DNA of 64,000 nt from Adenanthera pavonina. Its lineage: Eukaryota; Streptophyta; Magnoliopsida; Fabales; Fabaceae. A program made the translations under genes and the position numbers. Below are positions 12,592 to 24,300 of the stretch, in pieces (the stretch's first letter is position 1; every line of letters begins with the position of its first letter). The notes below the pieces were generated by a model, which had not been told where the DNA came from, did not search any database, and saw only the letters and a program-made list of their open reading frames with translations. The DNA lies in contig JAIVEN010000012.1 in assembly GCA_026686845.1 (NCBI GenBank), positions 6,884,501 to 6,948,500 of the forward strand. Direction: 5' to 3'.

Positions 12592-13992
12592 TTACCTTAG
12601 CATCCCCACTTCATTAAACCACAGCAAATTATAAGGTGTAGGATGCTTCAAAGTTGGTAAACCAAGTTTCTCAACTAACAAGGTGCTTGCTACATTGGTG
12701 CAACTACCATTATCAATGATAAGATTGCATACCTTGTTATTAATGAAACATCTAGTATGAAACAAATTCTCGCGTTGCTCTCTCTCATGGCCCATCTTTG
12801 GCTGTATGTTAAGAGCACGCCTAGATACCAATACTTCTCCTTCAACTGCCTCAGCTATCTCCACATCAGAATCATCTTCACTAGAGTTTAACTCGGCCTC
12901 CTTCCTCTCTTCATCACTGCTTTCACTAGTCACACAACCATTCTCAAGAGCAATCATAGTTCTTTTAGTGGGACATTGTGAAGCAATATGACCAAACCCT
13001 TGACATTTAAAACATTTAACTTTAGAAGAATCAGAAGAAGAAAATTTAGAAGACTTACCTTTGGAACTAGGAATCTGTTCTTTCAACTTGTTCTTTTCCT
13101 CAGGTTTGGGCTCACCTTTCCATTTGGAAGACACATTATATTCCTTTGATCTGCCATATGATTTGTATTCCTTGTTTGAACTCCCATATGACTTCACTTT
13201 CTGTTTTGCCTTCAAGTGCCTTTCAACTTTAATGGCTTTATGCAATAACTCCTCCACATCAAGATAGTTTTGCATCTCAACCTCAGCAGCAATATCTGGA
13301 TTCAATCCTTTAAGGAACCTTGCCATTGTTTGCTCAGGATCTTCATCTACATGGGCCTTTATCATGGACATCTCTATCTCCTGGTAATAATCCTCCACAC
13401 TCATGGTTCCTTGTTTTAGTTTTTGAAGCTTCATGTGTACATCCCTATGGTAATGATTTGGCACATATCGTTTTCTCATAATTGTCTTCATTTCGTGCCA
13501 TGTCCTAACAGGATCCTCTCCAGTTCTCCTCCTAGTACTACACAACTGATTCCACCAAATACTAGCATAGTCAGTAAATTCAACAGCAGCCAATCTTACC
13601 TTACTTTCCTCAGAATATGAATTGCATTCAAACACAAGCTCCACACGCCTTTCCCACTCTAAGTAACCATCAGGATCAACTTTCCCTTGGAAGGAAGGAA
13701 TCTTCATTTTTATATTGGAAAAGGGATCCTTCTTATACTCTTGGTTATGTCTAAATGTATGCCGGCTATGTCTAGCTCTTCTTGGTTGCAGCTCTTCCTC
13801 CTCAAATTCAGTTCCCACCTCTTCTTCACCATCATCAGAATAGATCATATGGTGCTTTCCTCGACTTGTTTTAGAATGAGAAGGGGAAGCTTCCATCACA
13901 TCTAATCTCATACTCAATTTCTTAAGCTGATCATTTATGGAGTCCATAAAGAGCTGCAAATTTGGCATTTGAGTTTCACTACCACCAGACAT
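12592..13992 (-). pseudogene. gag: Gypsy gag and start of protease, ending in a frameshift
   Basis: I place the start at the ATG at 13992 (MSGGSETQ), because 14 further in-frame residues upstream look like leader. The protein has a coiled region, an acidic stretch and the retrotransposon gag domain (IPSFQGKVDPDGYLEWERRVE through YASIWWNQL and MSVEDYYQEIEMSM). A CCHC zinc knuckle follows (CFKCQGFGHIASQC), then an acidic linker and the protease active site IIDNGSCTNVAS (DNGS where DSG/DGG is usual). Near 12590 one base is missing: the frame runs into GMLR-stop while the next frame reads V-T-K-Q-V-I-V-A-F, the expected continuation. In related elements gag and pol form one long frame. Confidence 0.9.
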
Positions 13993-15273
13993 GTTTCCAA
14001 GAACCTGAAATGTTAGTGCAAATTCAAAGAGCAATGGATCTCACCACTCTCTCACGTGTTACACTCAAGAATGATGTAAGTTCACTCGTGTTTTACACAC
14101 TTTAAAGGCTTTTTCCAGAAAATGATATAATTACACTCTTGCCTTTTACCACTCACTCTTGCTTCCTATGAGAGTGCAAAATTGAATCTGAACTTAAATC
14201 AAGAAGCAATGTTTTAAGTGGCAATCTCAAAGTCAAAGATCCAAGAATTTAAATTCTCAAAAAGTGTAAAACGTTGGTGACCAACAAAGAAAAATGGGCT
14301 TTCTGTTTTCTTTTTTTTTTAACAAAAGAAACAAATTTTCCAATTAAGAAAAGAGAAAAGGAAATGCTGGAAATTAAGACAAGAGAAAAGATGTGGCATG
14401 TATACCAAAGGAAGGAACTTTTAGATGACTATCAAATATGAAACAAGAAAGGAACAAGTTAGGGAATTTAAATTGTGTAGGAAAATAGACAGAATTAAAC
14501 TAGAAGAGTAAAATTCTGAGTAGAAAATAAAAGACAAGAATGGAAACTTACCACAAATGAGAAATTATGAATGGGTATTCAAAAGTTGATTCTCCTTTAA
14601 TGAGATCAGAAAATGGAGCAATTAAATAACATTAATGCCCAATCACAAAAGGAAATTTGTAATTCAAACTACCACCTGGATTGAAAGATCTTAGAGTAGG
14701 AAAGAAAAACAAGATCTCCTTAATTTTTTGGAAATTGCCTTAGCAGCCATATCTATTTTTTTTTTTAATTCTTTCCTTCTTTTTTTTTTTAATTTTATAT
14801 ACGAATTTTTCTTTCCAAGGCTGCAATCAATTCTCTCTTTCTTTTTCTGTTTTTTTTCTTTTTTCTTTTTTGGCAAAATCACAACAAGAAATCTGGGCAG
14901 TAACTAAATTCTTTGGGCAAATAATAAGGAACTCCACAATCTCAATGGAAACAAGAATCAAATATGGTAAGATCCTTTAGCAAAGAAAATGGACAACGAA
15001 ATTAGAACAGATCATGCCACAATAAGAACAAAACGAAAGATTATGAAGTCTGGAAAATAGATCAAGAACATAGAACAAAATAGCAAGGTAAAAATGAATG
15101 AACAGTGACAGATAGTACAATGAACAGTTACGAAGGAACAGTACGGATGAACAGTGCTAATATTTTCTGGACAGCAAGCATGAACAGTACGATTATGAAC
15201 AGTCTACAATTTTCTGGATAGCAAGGAAAAATGGAATGAAACAACAGAAACACAACTTGATTTGCAAGCCGAA
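13993..15273 (-). other. Untranslated leader of the gypsy element
   Basis: About 1.28 kb between the primer site and gag with no coding potential. It contains T-rich runs at 14755-14875 (A-rich on the element's strand) and a cluster of short GAACAGT repeats at about 15098-15210, close to the primer site. Confidence 0.8.
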
Positions 15274-15285
15274 GCTCTGATACCA
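15274..15285 (-). other. Primer binding site, tRNA-iMet
   Basis: The minus strand reads TGGTATCAGAGC, a perfect 12-base complement to the 3' end of plant initiator-methionine tRNA, 2 bp inside the 5' LTR. Confidence 0.95.
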
Positions 15286-15644
15286 AATGATGGGAGACAC
15301 GTTAGGAACCTGTCCTAAGAGCCTTCTTTGATATAAGGATCGTGCAACTCAAGGAAAGATAAATTGAATACAAGAACAATGAAGAACAACAATGAACAAA
15401 AACTAAAGAAAATAGACACGAAATAAGAAGACTGAACAAATGTTGGTCAAAGGAAGTAGACTCCAAGAGAACCCGTCTCTTGAACCCTAACTCCGGGACG
15501 CCACAAGGATCACCACTCCTTGATAAGTCCTCATTCTTTCTGGCACTCAAGGATAAGCAAGAAAGAACTCACAGAACAACAATAAAGTTGCTGAAAAGAA
15601 ATTCATTCATTCATGTTGTGTCTTGCAAGAGTACAAGAGGTGTC

Positions 15645-15652
15645 TATTTATA
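15645..15652 (-). promoter_or_regulatory. TATA box of the gypsy 5' LTR
   Basis: The minus strand reads CCTATAAATAGACACC around this site. It lies in mid-LTR, about 360 bp before the primer site, a normal position for an LTR promoter. Confidence 0.7.
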
Positions 15653-15922
15653 GGCAAGTATTAACCCACAAACTAACTCTAGTTCACCCCACAAATCTAA
15701 CCTTATTAATGCTAATTAATACAAAAAGGAAATCCTAATTCAAAAGGAGCATTTAATTCTAATTTTGAATTTGAAAAGGTTGGCTCCTCTTAAATGCATA
15801 AAGCAAAGCAAATCAGATCATTATTTTCCTTTTATTGAAAAGGAAACAAATTGACTAAAATAATCCTAATAAAACTTATTAAAAACGTCACTTTTAGTGA
15901 CCACATGAGAAGCACATGTCTT

Positions 15923-16252
15923 TTAAGTGAATTCTCCATATTGGGCCTTCTCCAAGTTGGGCTTGTTGACTATAATTTGGCTCCACATTTTCAGCTTGCT
16001 TCTTTCTTTGTTTTGGGCCTCAAAATCATTCAAATACAATGGTTCCATGTTAATCATATTTTGGATCAACCCATTCATGGCTTGCTTCATGGCTTTGGTC
16101 CTAGCTCTGGTCATTGGTCCTCCAATGCCTTGAAGTGGGTCTTGAATTTGTCCATGGCCCATTGTTTCCCTTAACTTGCCTTCATCATTCCCTCCCTCCT
16201 GAAAATGATCCGTCCTCGAATCTGAAATGTCAAAAAGAGAGAGGTCAGCCAC
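15923..16252 (-). pseudogene. Integrase C-terminal coding copy inside the 5' LTR
   Basis: A 109-residue open frame nearly identical to the C-terminus of the pol frame ending at 9227 (MADLSLFDIS, FQEGGNDEGK, PMTRARTKAMKQ). It exists only because pol runs into the 3' LTR and the LTR is copied to both ends. It sits upstream of the TATA box and is not expected to be a separate gene. Confidence 0.85.
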
Positions 16253-16271
16253 ATTAAAGGTTGCACTTACA

Positions 16272-19200
16272 AGTATAAGTATTGTATACTCGGAAGGTTT
16301 AGGTTGAGAGATAGACCAATTTGAAAGTTAATGTGAATAGTGAAAAAGAAATAATAAAAAATTAGTCTTTGGGTGAATTATAAGAAAGTGCCTGAAAAAA
16401 TAAATAATTATGTTTTGGACTCGGTTTAAGGGCAAAATGGTCATTTCCTATATTAGAAGTAAAATGTAAATATTGCATTTAATTTCCAAGGAAAAAAAAG
16501 TTGACATTGTAAAATACAAAAGGAATTAGAAAAAACGGTGAGATACTGTTAAGAATAAAGAAAGGTAAAGAGGTTATTTTTCCTGGTTCAATAGAAAAAT
16601 AAGAAAATTATATTTTGACCCCAAGAATTAAGAAGGTTTGTAAATTAGTCCCTTAAGAATGACTCAACGTGAAAGGGACCAGAGAAAGTAAGTTTGGGGA
16701 AAATTACACTTAATGACCCAAATGTTCTAAAAATTATAAAATAACCTTGGTCAAGGGTATTTTTGTAAATATAAAAAATTATAGTCAAAATGAAGCTCTT
16801 GATGAGCTAAGTCCAATAGACTGTTGATTGGTATTTAATAAAGTTAGTATGAATTTATTATGGGCATTTAGATTAAAAAGTCAATATTATAACGATAAAA
16901 GTTATTTGGACTGCCAAAAATGCAGTATCGGATCAAGGATAGTAAATGGACCTCACCCAAAAATAGTTTGGGACAAGATGATGATTTTAATCTAAAAGTA
17001 ATTTTTGGGCAATCCTGTACCAATTTAGTGACAACTACGGCAAAAGTATTTAATCGATACGGGTAAATTTAATCGGTAAAAGATACTTTGGTCCATAAAA
17101 ATTATCCAAGAAATTTTTGGCCAAGAATGAGGCACAAGGCGTGCAACAGCTTGGGGACATGGATGGAATTTGTTTAATTGATTTTTGATCAAGATAACTT
17201 CTCAAAGAAGGCTTGCTTTTTGTCCCAAAAAATAATTGTGATTAAGTAAGTGATTAGTAAGTTAATTAAGCCATTTAATCACTCTTTTCACTCCCATTTC
17301 AGACGTGTTCAGCTGCTGCCCATGTGAAGAGAATGCCATTAGTTTATTGATTTTATGAATACTTCTTTAAGAAGTATTTGGGGGAAAAAAAAAGAAAAGG
17401 ATGGCATAAGATGACTGGATCATACTTTTATCATTGTCTCCTCCTTGCCTTCTCTCTTGACCAACACTTACACTTGGGAAAGAGGAAAAGAGTGGTCTGA
17501 AAATGAGAAAACAAGGCAACCAAGAACGTGCAAGAAGAGAGGAGAAAAGAGATAGCAAAGGAGCAAGCATGAAGACTAGAATTCAAAGGTAAGTTTCTAT
17601 TATCCTTATCTTGTCTTCTCAAGCTTTTAGTGAGTATTTCATGGAGTCTTTTCCTTTCCTCTCTTACCTTAAGTTTCAGCCATGGATGAGTTTTGAGAGA
17701 GAAAGTTGAGCTATGGTAAAATAAACCTAGGAAAAGGCATAAATAAGAGACTAGAAGCAAGATTATGCAAGTGGTTTGAAGTATAGGAAGCTAAATATTT
17801 TCCTCCATTTTATGCTTGATTTCGATCAGACTAGGATTATAAATAGAGATAAAAATTTCAAACTTTTAACCCCAAAAATGAGTTCCCAATAGCCCAAAAC
17901 CTTAAGAACAACCATTGGTTCAAAGAAAAACCAAGAAGAAAGTAAAGAGAAAATTTAAGGGTTTAGTGAGCATTGTGTGAAGTTGGACCAAGAACCAGTG
18001 GCTTATATGCTTCATTGGTGTTATGTTTAGGTCTAAGGAAGCTTAAGGAAGTTTTTGGAAGAAGCACAACTCAAAGGAAAAGAGAGTGGGAGCATTGGAA
18101 TCAAGTTGGAAGGCAAAGGAAAGCAATAATGTAGCATAGTCTATTCCTTGCCTTATGTTATTGTATATGTTTTCTATGTTATAATCCCATTGCCATATTG
18201 TTGCTATGATATTGTGAGATTGGTTTGGTTGTTTTATGAAAGGGTCCTAACCCTTGGATGTCCATTTTATAAAGAGAGACCATGCCAAATTTTTTATGAA
18301 CCATTATGACTTATTATATGCCTGAATGGGTGTATGGTTATGATTTAAGTTTTTATGCATATATGATAATGTAATTGCATGACATATGACTTGCTACTAA
18401 TATTCCATAATCTCACCATTCCAAACACTAACCATGCTAGGGAAAGGACATGGAAGTTACTAAGGAAGAAGGCAAGAAGAACGAAGAAGCATGATAATTA
18501 TGTGAATTGTGGGTATTTTAATGTATTGTTATGGCATCATGTATAAAATTGCATGAGAATTCATGAGGCTTGTATTTCCATAACTATATCCATTTGAGCA
18601 TTATTGAGTGATATGTATGGATTTGGTACAAGGAATGATGATGTAATCATGTTGTGAGGCTCATTTTGCCAAGATAAGAATGGAAATGCTCAATTAGAAA
18701 CACCTTGAGAATAATGAAGGTACTGTTCATATGAAATAGGGTAAATGTATGAGTGTTATATATTCCCAAAACGTAGATAGAATGAGCTTTTTATAAAGTT
18801 AAAGAACACCTAAATTGGATAAGTGTACAATTTATGGTGAAATTTAGAAGTTAAGGGTCAAAACTGGTTAGAGTAAGGAAAACTGGATCCTTTATTATGA
18901 ATACTGGAAAATTCAAAATGCGAGAGAAAATTGTACAAAGCTCCAAAAATTTAGTGGTTTGAATTTCTGGAAAGCTCTAATTCTTAGAAAAATAATTTCA
19001 CTAGTTTGATAGTATTTAAAGCTATGAAGAAGGAAATGTGTAATTTCTCCTAAAACTGTTCTAGTAGAGGTGGTGTTTTGACCCATAATAGTTAAGTTAA
19101 TGTCATTCCCTATACAAGTTGAATAAATGTACAAGAAAAATATTTTGTAGAAAGTAGACTCACAGGGATTTCCAATAACATAAGGAATGCATAAATTGGC

Positions 19201-19577
19201 TCAAGGTAGAGTGAAATATGAATTTTTAAATATAAGGCCAAAATCCTTGGGAAGAGAAAATGACCAAATGTACTGTAAATGTTTGAGAAATAAACTGTAT
19301 AAATTGGTCAAGATAATACTCTATTTAATATTTTTCCCATGTACAAAAGGTTTTTATCTATATTTAGAGACTTGAATCAATATGAAATGATTTTTTTAGA
19401 ATTAGTTATGAATTTTCAAAGTTCAGTAAACAAAGTGGAAACTACCATATGAACAGTAACCGAAAATTTAGGAAATTCTGATTTTCATTCTTATGTGATT
19501 CAAGCTTAGGATTAAGTATAATCAGACATAAAAGGACTCTAATTCATGGAAAATGAGTCTAAAAGTAAGGTGTTACA
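16272..19577 (+). mobile_element. Long LTR, first ~250 bp missing
   Basis: It enters at a point equivalent to about 47130 in the complete LTR at 46878 (both read GTATAAGTATTG, then the GGTTGAGAGATAGACC block) and ends AAGTAAGGTGTTACA at 19577. AAAGGTAAGT, a splice-donor-like site, is at 17585-17594. About 250 bp of its 5' end is absent and the gypsy LTR takes its place, so no TSD can be read. Short frames inside, including minus-strand ones at 17367-17760, are fortuitous. Confidence 0.75.
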
Positions 19578-19935
19578 AAAGCTATATATGATGAATGTCA
19601 TACTAGATTTGGAGTGTATGTTCAAGTTTTTCTAAGTGCTGCATTAGAAGCGAAGAAATTCTTAGAAGGTCATTATGATTATAAGCTCCCTGTAAGTGAA
19701 TGGGTTGAACAAGTACTTGATGCCATATTGAGTCAACAGTTTTGGAACTGTATCAAGGAGTTACCTCAAGGTCAAGTGTTCAATACTTTGGAAGATAGTG
19801 TCATTGCCTAGATGCTCAAAGAAAGGTGTTATTATAAAGAAACAAATGAGGAGATAGAATTTTTCAAGGAGGATCTAGAGGAAGGTCCAATGGAGATATC
19901 ATATGGCAATGATAAGTCTGACACTAGTACTTAAG
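19578..19935 (+). pseudogene. Unidentified coding remnant
   Basis: Directly after the LTR end, a frame reads for about 75 codons with protein-like composition (AALEAKKFLEGHYDYKLP, VSEWVEQVLDAI, IKELPQGQVFNTLED), is stopped at 19809, and continues in frame for about 35 more codons of acidic sequence to about 19935. I do not recognise the family. It could be an accessory or leader ORF of a gypsy element, or a captured plant gene fragment. It lies upstream of a decayed gag on the same strand. Confidence 0.4.
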
Positions 19936-20055
19936 CCTCATAAGTCAATGTCACGATAATAAAATATGAATGAAGTATAGTACTATATATGTAGTAGGAT
20001 GCTTATTCAATATTAGTAAAGTAAAAGACAAGGGGTCAATGCATGATGATGTATC

Positions 20056-20277
20056 ATGATTAGTGATGACATGATGAAAGTAGTAGTTAATGTAATTGCG
20101 GAGTTCAAATTTTTATTTGCAATTATTAAATGCAAAACAAGAGTTGTTAATATACGAAGAGGTGCTCAACAAAGGCTGATAGTACAAGCGACAACTTCTC
20201 AAGCAACTCCTGTAACAATAAATGAAGGTACTCCTAGCCTAGATCCTTTGCAAATGATCTTTAACTGTCTGAATTAA
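20056..20277 (+). pseudogene. Probable N-terminus of a decayed gypsy gag
   Basis: A frame with RRGAQQRL, a Thr/Ser/Gln-rich stretch and LDPLQMIFNCLN, followed after a stop by in-register coding for TIEQLQEVVNA. A short arginine-rich start and a spacer before the capsid region is common in plant Ty3/gypsy gag. The capsid-like remnant follows at 20440. Confidence 0.45.
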
Positions 20278-20439
20278 CATCACAGGACTATTGAGCAACT
20301 CCAAGAAGTAGTTAATGCTTAAGGATAATAGGGAAAAAACTATAGCCTTAAAAGTTCTGCCTATACCACAGCGACCTCAGGCAAGCTAGTTGGTTTTGCG
20401 GGATAAGCTACAAGGCAACTAGATGTGTTCGCCAACTAC

Positions 20440-20835
20440 CAATATATGATTGCCCTGATTAGAAAGTATTAGCTTCCATCCTTTGATGGTAAATTTGACA
20501 TGCAAGTTGTTAAAAAGTATATTATAAGCCTTGAAAAAGGTTTTCAAGATAATGAGTTGCACGTAGGAAATAGAGGCCTTATTGGTAACTTATATGTTGA
20601 AAGAGGAGGCTGAACAATGATGGTGAAACACAGAGTAAATTACTTAGACTATAATGCTCCACTGACTTAGGAAATATTCTTAGAGCAGTTCTGTAGTAAG
20701 TATTTTTCCCAGTCAATAAGAGATGTAAAAGAAGCAGAGTGTATAATGATTTGTTAAGATAAGAATGAGTCAGATGATGAATAATGATGAATATGTGGAT
20801 AACCTCTTCAAGTTATCTGAATAACAGATGACCAT
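20440..20835 (+). pseudogene. gag: Decayed Ty3/gypsy gag (capsid region)
   Basis: The plus strand encodes broken pieces of the retrotransposon gag domain: LPSFDGKFDMQVVKKYI, a stretch ending NLYVERGG, then DYNAPLT-stop-EIFLEQFCSKYFSQSIRDVKEAE. The order and wording match the plant gypsy gag pattern of a P-x-F-x-G start and a W-x-x-F...KYFP...R..K..E block. There are several stops, including one at an expected Trp. It suggests the long LTRs around it belonged to gypsy elements. Confidence 0.65.
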
Positions 20836-20944
20836 TGGCTTTTAGTTTCAATGTTAGGCTTTCATTATGTGAATAACATAATTAGGTTATGCAGAATGAC
20901 TAAGTTTTAGCTCAATGCCATTTTCGTGAAAAGCTGCTAGCTTT

Positions 20945-21345
20945 TCTTTCTACTTTATCTGCTTTTATGGGCTCTATAGTACCTTTTTCTTTATACTATG
21001 CATTTTACTATACTCAGCCATTAATTTTTCTCCATGCTATTCCTATTAACCTTGACACACTATTATATTAGGTCCAATATGTCATAAGCTTCATTTAGAC
21101 TATAATTTTGTATATTTGCAAAATTTCCAATTGTAAATTTCTTTTCTTTTAGGTCCTTTTTTATAATTTTCTCCAAGGATCAAACTACAAATAATTCTTT
21201 TTTCAAGGACTAAAATGCAATTTCATATTTTATTTCCCTAACATGGAAAATGACATTTTTACCATTTTCCACATCTATTTCTATATCTCAAATTTTATTA
21301 CCTGCTTATACATTTTATGATATCCAGGAAATTAAGGATGTTACA
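20945..21345 (-). repeat. Fragment of a minus-strand long LTR
   Basis: It matches the right-hand ends of the minus copies at 60085-60496 and 53100-53495 (ACTATGCATTTTACTATACTCAGCC, TAAGCTTC) and ends GGATGTTACA at 21345. Its left part is missing and it abuts the decayed gag. Confidence 0.6.
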
Positions 21346-24300
21346 CTCAAGTCTTGGATGAAGGATTTTGAGTGATTGTAAAATGGTTTCCCCAAACTCT
21401 AATCTTCAATCTTGGGGTTTCTAATAAAATCTGAATTTGGTTGGTATCATGGCTTTGTTAAGGGAGTTGATTTGAGTATTTTGTGAGTGGGTATGATGTT
21501 AAATTCATGTTCTTGTTAACTTTAAGTTAGGGTTACCAAGTTGGGTTCTACCGGAGGTTATGTTCCTACTTGATATGTGTGTTTCATGTTTCTACCAAGT
21601 TGGGTTCTACGGGAGGTAATGTGAATGTATTATTGAAGAAGCTATACTCCAAGAAGTGAATTGGGAAGTAGCTGGCTCTTTGGTAAGTGGTACTTTGATG
21701 TAGGAAGGGTCTGCGGATTGAGATTTGCAAAGGTTTTGATGTTTGAATATGATTGTTTTGGGGGCTTTGAAGTTGTATTAGGCTAATATGATGAGTAAAG
21801 CAATGTGAATTGATTAGGATTTCTTTTTTCTTGTGTGTTGTAGTTGGTGACCTAGCGGCCTACCAGGTTGCCATGTGGGTTTGGACAACTCGAGGTAACT
21901 AGAGAGCAATTTTAATTATCAAATAAGCTTTAAACTTTTCATATCATGATGTGTTTCATATTTCAGATCATAGGTTTTCTTGAACCCTTTACCTTTTAGG
22001 AAGATCATGATGAGAAGTGAGAATGATTAATCATGTAGGCTTATGTGTATACATGTATTTATATATATGTATATATATTCAAGTAATTGAGGAAGAGCTT
22101 GATTATAGTTGTGTGTATCAAATTATTCTATGCCTAAAGATGTAGTGTCAATATGATATTCGTAATGATGATGATAATAATATTAATGATAATGGATTGA
22201 ACATGAGAACATGATAATATGATATGGACAATGATAATAATGATGTTGATGGTTGAGAATGTAATATTCTGAAAATTTTAAATAGATTAAAATGTAATGG
22301 GTTATGAAAAATTTAATGTATGGGAATAGATGTAAAAAAAGGCAAAAAAGCCAAATTTGGAGTCAAGGAAAAGAAATTCAAAAATTACATTTTACCCCTA
22401 GATAAATATTTCTTTGCATTTTAACCCCTAGAAAAAATTACAGCTAAGTACCCAAAGGTTTTAAAAACTGCATTTTGCTCAAATTAAGGATAATTTCAAA
22501 ATTATGCAAATTTTATATCAAAACAAAGCTCATGATGAGATGAACCTAATGGTATTTTGGGTTAATAGAATTTATATGAAGAAAATTTTTATGTCAAGCA
22601 TTAAAAAGCGGATAGTGCACGAAATAAGGGCACTGTGGGCCCCTCAAAAAGCAGATAAAGTAAGAAAAAGGTATATGGGACCCACATTTAGACCAATTAG
22701 GATATGATGATATGGTAATTTTATATCCTAATAGAGTTAAAACTGGTGTCCCAATAATAATAAAATACAATGCTAAAGTAGCTTTATTTATTCAGACCAG
22801 TCCAAAATATATCTGGATAAGTAATTATATAAAATTTTTGGAGCAAAAAGCCCTCAATTTAATGCACAACCAGTAGCACATGATAAAATTGCATTATTTA
22901 ATAATTTCCATGAATTATCAGGAAAATTGTGAAACTTTTGGTGTCAAATTTCTATTGGCTACATGGTTTGAACGAAATTTAGAGCAAGAAAAGAGAGAGG
23001 GAGAGGTATGAAAAGTAGCCAAGAAGGAGGAGGAAAGAAGTGAAGAAGAGGAGGAAGAAAAAAGAGTAGAAATTTTCCAAGAAAAAGGTAAGTTTACTTT
23101 CTTGATTCTCTAGTATTCTAGTGAAGTTTTTAAGTAGATAACCATGGTTTCCAAGAGTGTTCTTCCTCTTCCCTTGGGTCTTCAATTTTGGTTTTGTATG
23201 GGTTTATGCCATAAACCCATACAAAAGGAACAAGTTTTGGTATGATTTAAAGCAAGATTTGAAAGTTCCTTTTTTTCCTCCTAAACCCTTGATTTTGGGC
23301 CAAGGTATGGAGTGAAAAGGAGTTATATTTTCAAAGTTTTGAAGTCAAAAATGAGTTCCTTGGGTCCAAATTAGTAAAGATCAAGTGTTGGATTAAAGAA
23401 AAGATCAAAGATAAACTAAGTGAAATTGTAGGGTCTAGAGAAACTTTGTGAGACAACCCTTACTTCTAGTTGATTTAATGGATGTTGAATGATGTTTTAG
23501 GACTTGTGGGAGTTCAATAAAGCTTGTGGAAGCTTTGGTTTCAAAGATAAAGTTCCTCAAGAGGTGGCTTGGTTTATTTTACTGCATTGTGTTATTCATT
23601 GTTTTTTCTATAATTATATCTTGTTGCCATATTGTTCTTGTATTGATTTGTGATTAGTTTTACCTGTAAAATGGGCGGTTTTGTTCCTCGGGATGTCCAT
23701 TTTCTAAGGAAAAACTCTGCCAAAGTTTTTACTTAATAATATGGTATTTTAGTGGTTTATGTAATTATATGTGAAATATTTGTGAAACTAAAATAATATT
23801 TTTGCATGAAATAAACTAGCTGCTTAGATTTCCAAATCACACTTCCCATGCACTAACATGATAGGTCCAAGTGATGGTAAGACCTCCAAGAAGACAAGAG
23901 GCAACGAGAAGGCAAATGACGATTAAAGTTCTAGTTACAATTGTGATCTTTTTCCTTGCTATTTTGTATAAATTATTGTGTGAATTTATGAAGCTATACT
24001 TCACTGTCATCATTATTTTTTAAGTCCCTTGTAATGCTAAGAACTTAGTTTGAATAATTTTGGGCTATGTAAGCATGTTATATATTTAGTTTTAGAAGTT
24101 GGAATGCAAATCTGTCCATTGTGCACACTGAATGTTCATATGATTACTGTTCCTTCAAAATTCTGTTTTCTATATGAGTATTATATATGCTTGGAAAACA
24201 TACAAATAGAGCTTTTCAAAGAGTTAAAGATTACTTGATTTGGATTTGTGTGCTAGAAGTTAGGATTTTTTTTAATATGGATCAAAAAACTAGGAAAAAT

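Larger units (their letters stand above)
8592..16271 (-). mobile_element. Ty3/gypsy (chromovirus-type) retrotransposon, full structure, young, defective
   Basis: A 7680-bp element on the minus strand: 5' LTR 15288-16271, iMet primer site, leader of about 1.3 kb, gag, protease, RT, RNase H, integrase, 3' LTR 8592-9575. Both LTRs are 984 bp with TG...CA ends and differ at 4 positions by eye, so the LTR pair is very young if the two belong together. Coding is interrupted by a 1-base frameshift near 12590 and a TAG at 11507-11509. The domain order RT-RNase H-integrase defines Ty3/gypsy. Pol running into the 3' LTR recalls the CRM lineage, but that placement is unproven. There is no TSD: left flank AAATA, right flank AGTAT. 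Confidence 0.93.
15288..16271 (-). repeat. 5' LTR of the gypsy element (984 bp)
   Basis: Same length as the copy at 8592-9575, with four substitutions between them. It carries the promoter for the element and a silent copy of the integrase C-terminus. Its outer boundary TGTAAGTG is at 16271; the adjacent AGTAT does not match the AAATA left of 8592. Confidence 0.95.

Noticed and set aside
17367..17760. Overlapping minus-strand frames of 67 and 109 residues
   Set aside because: They are antisense to the purine-rich leader of a long LTR, which gives Ser/Leu/Phe-rich chance frames.
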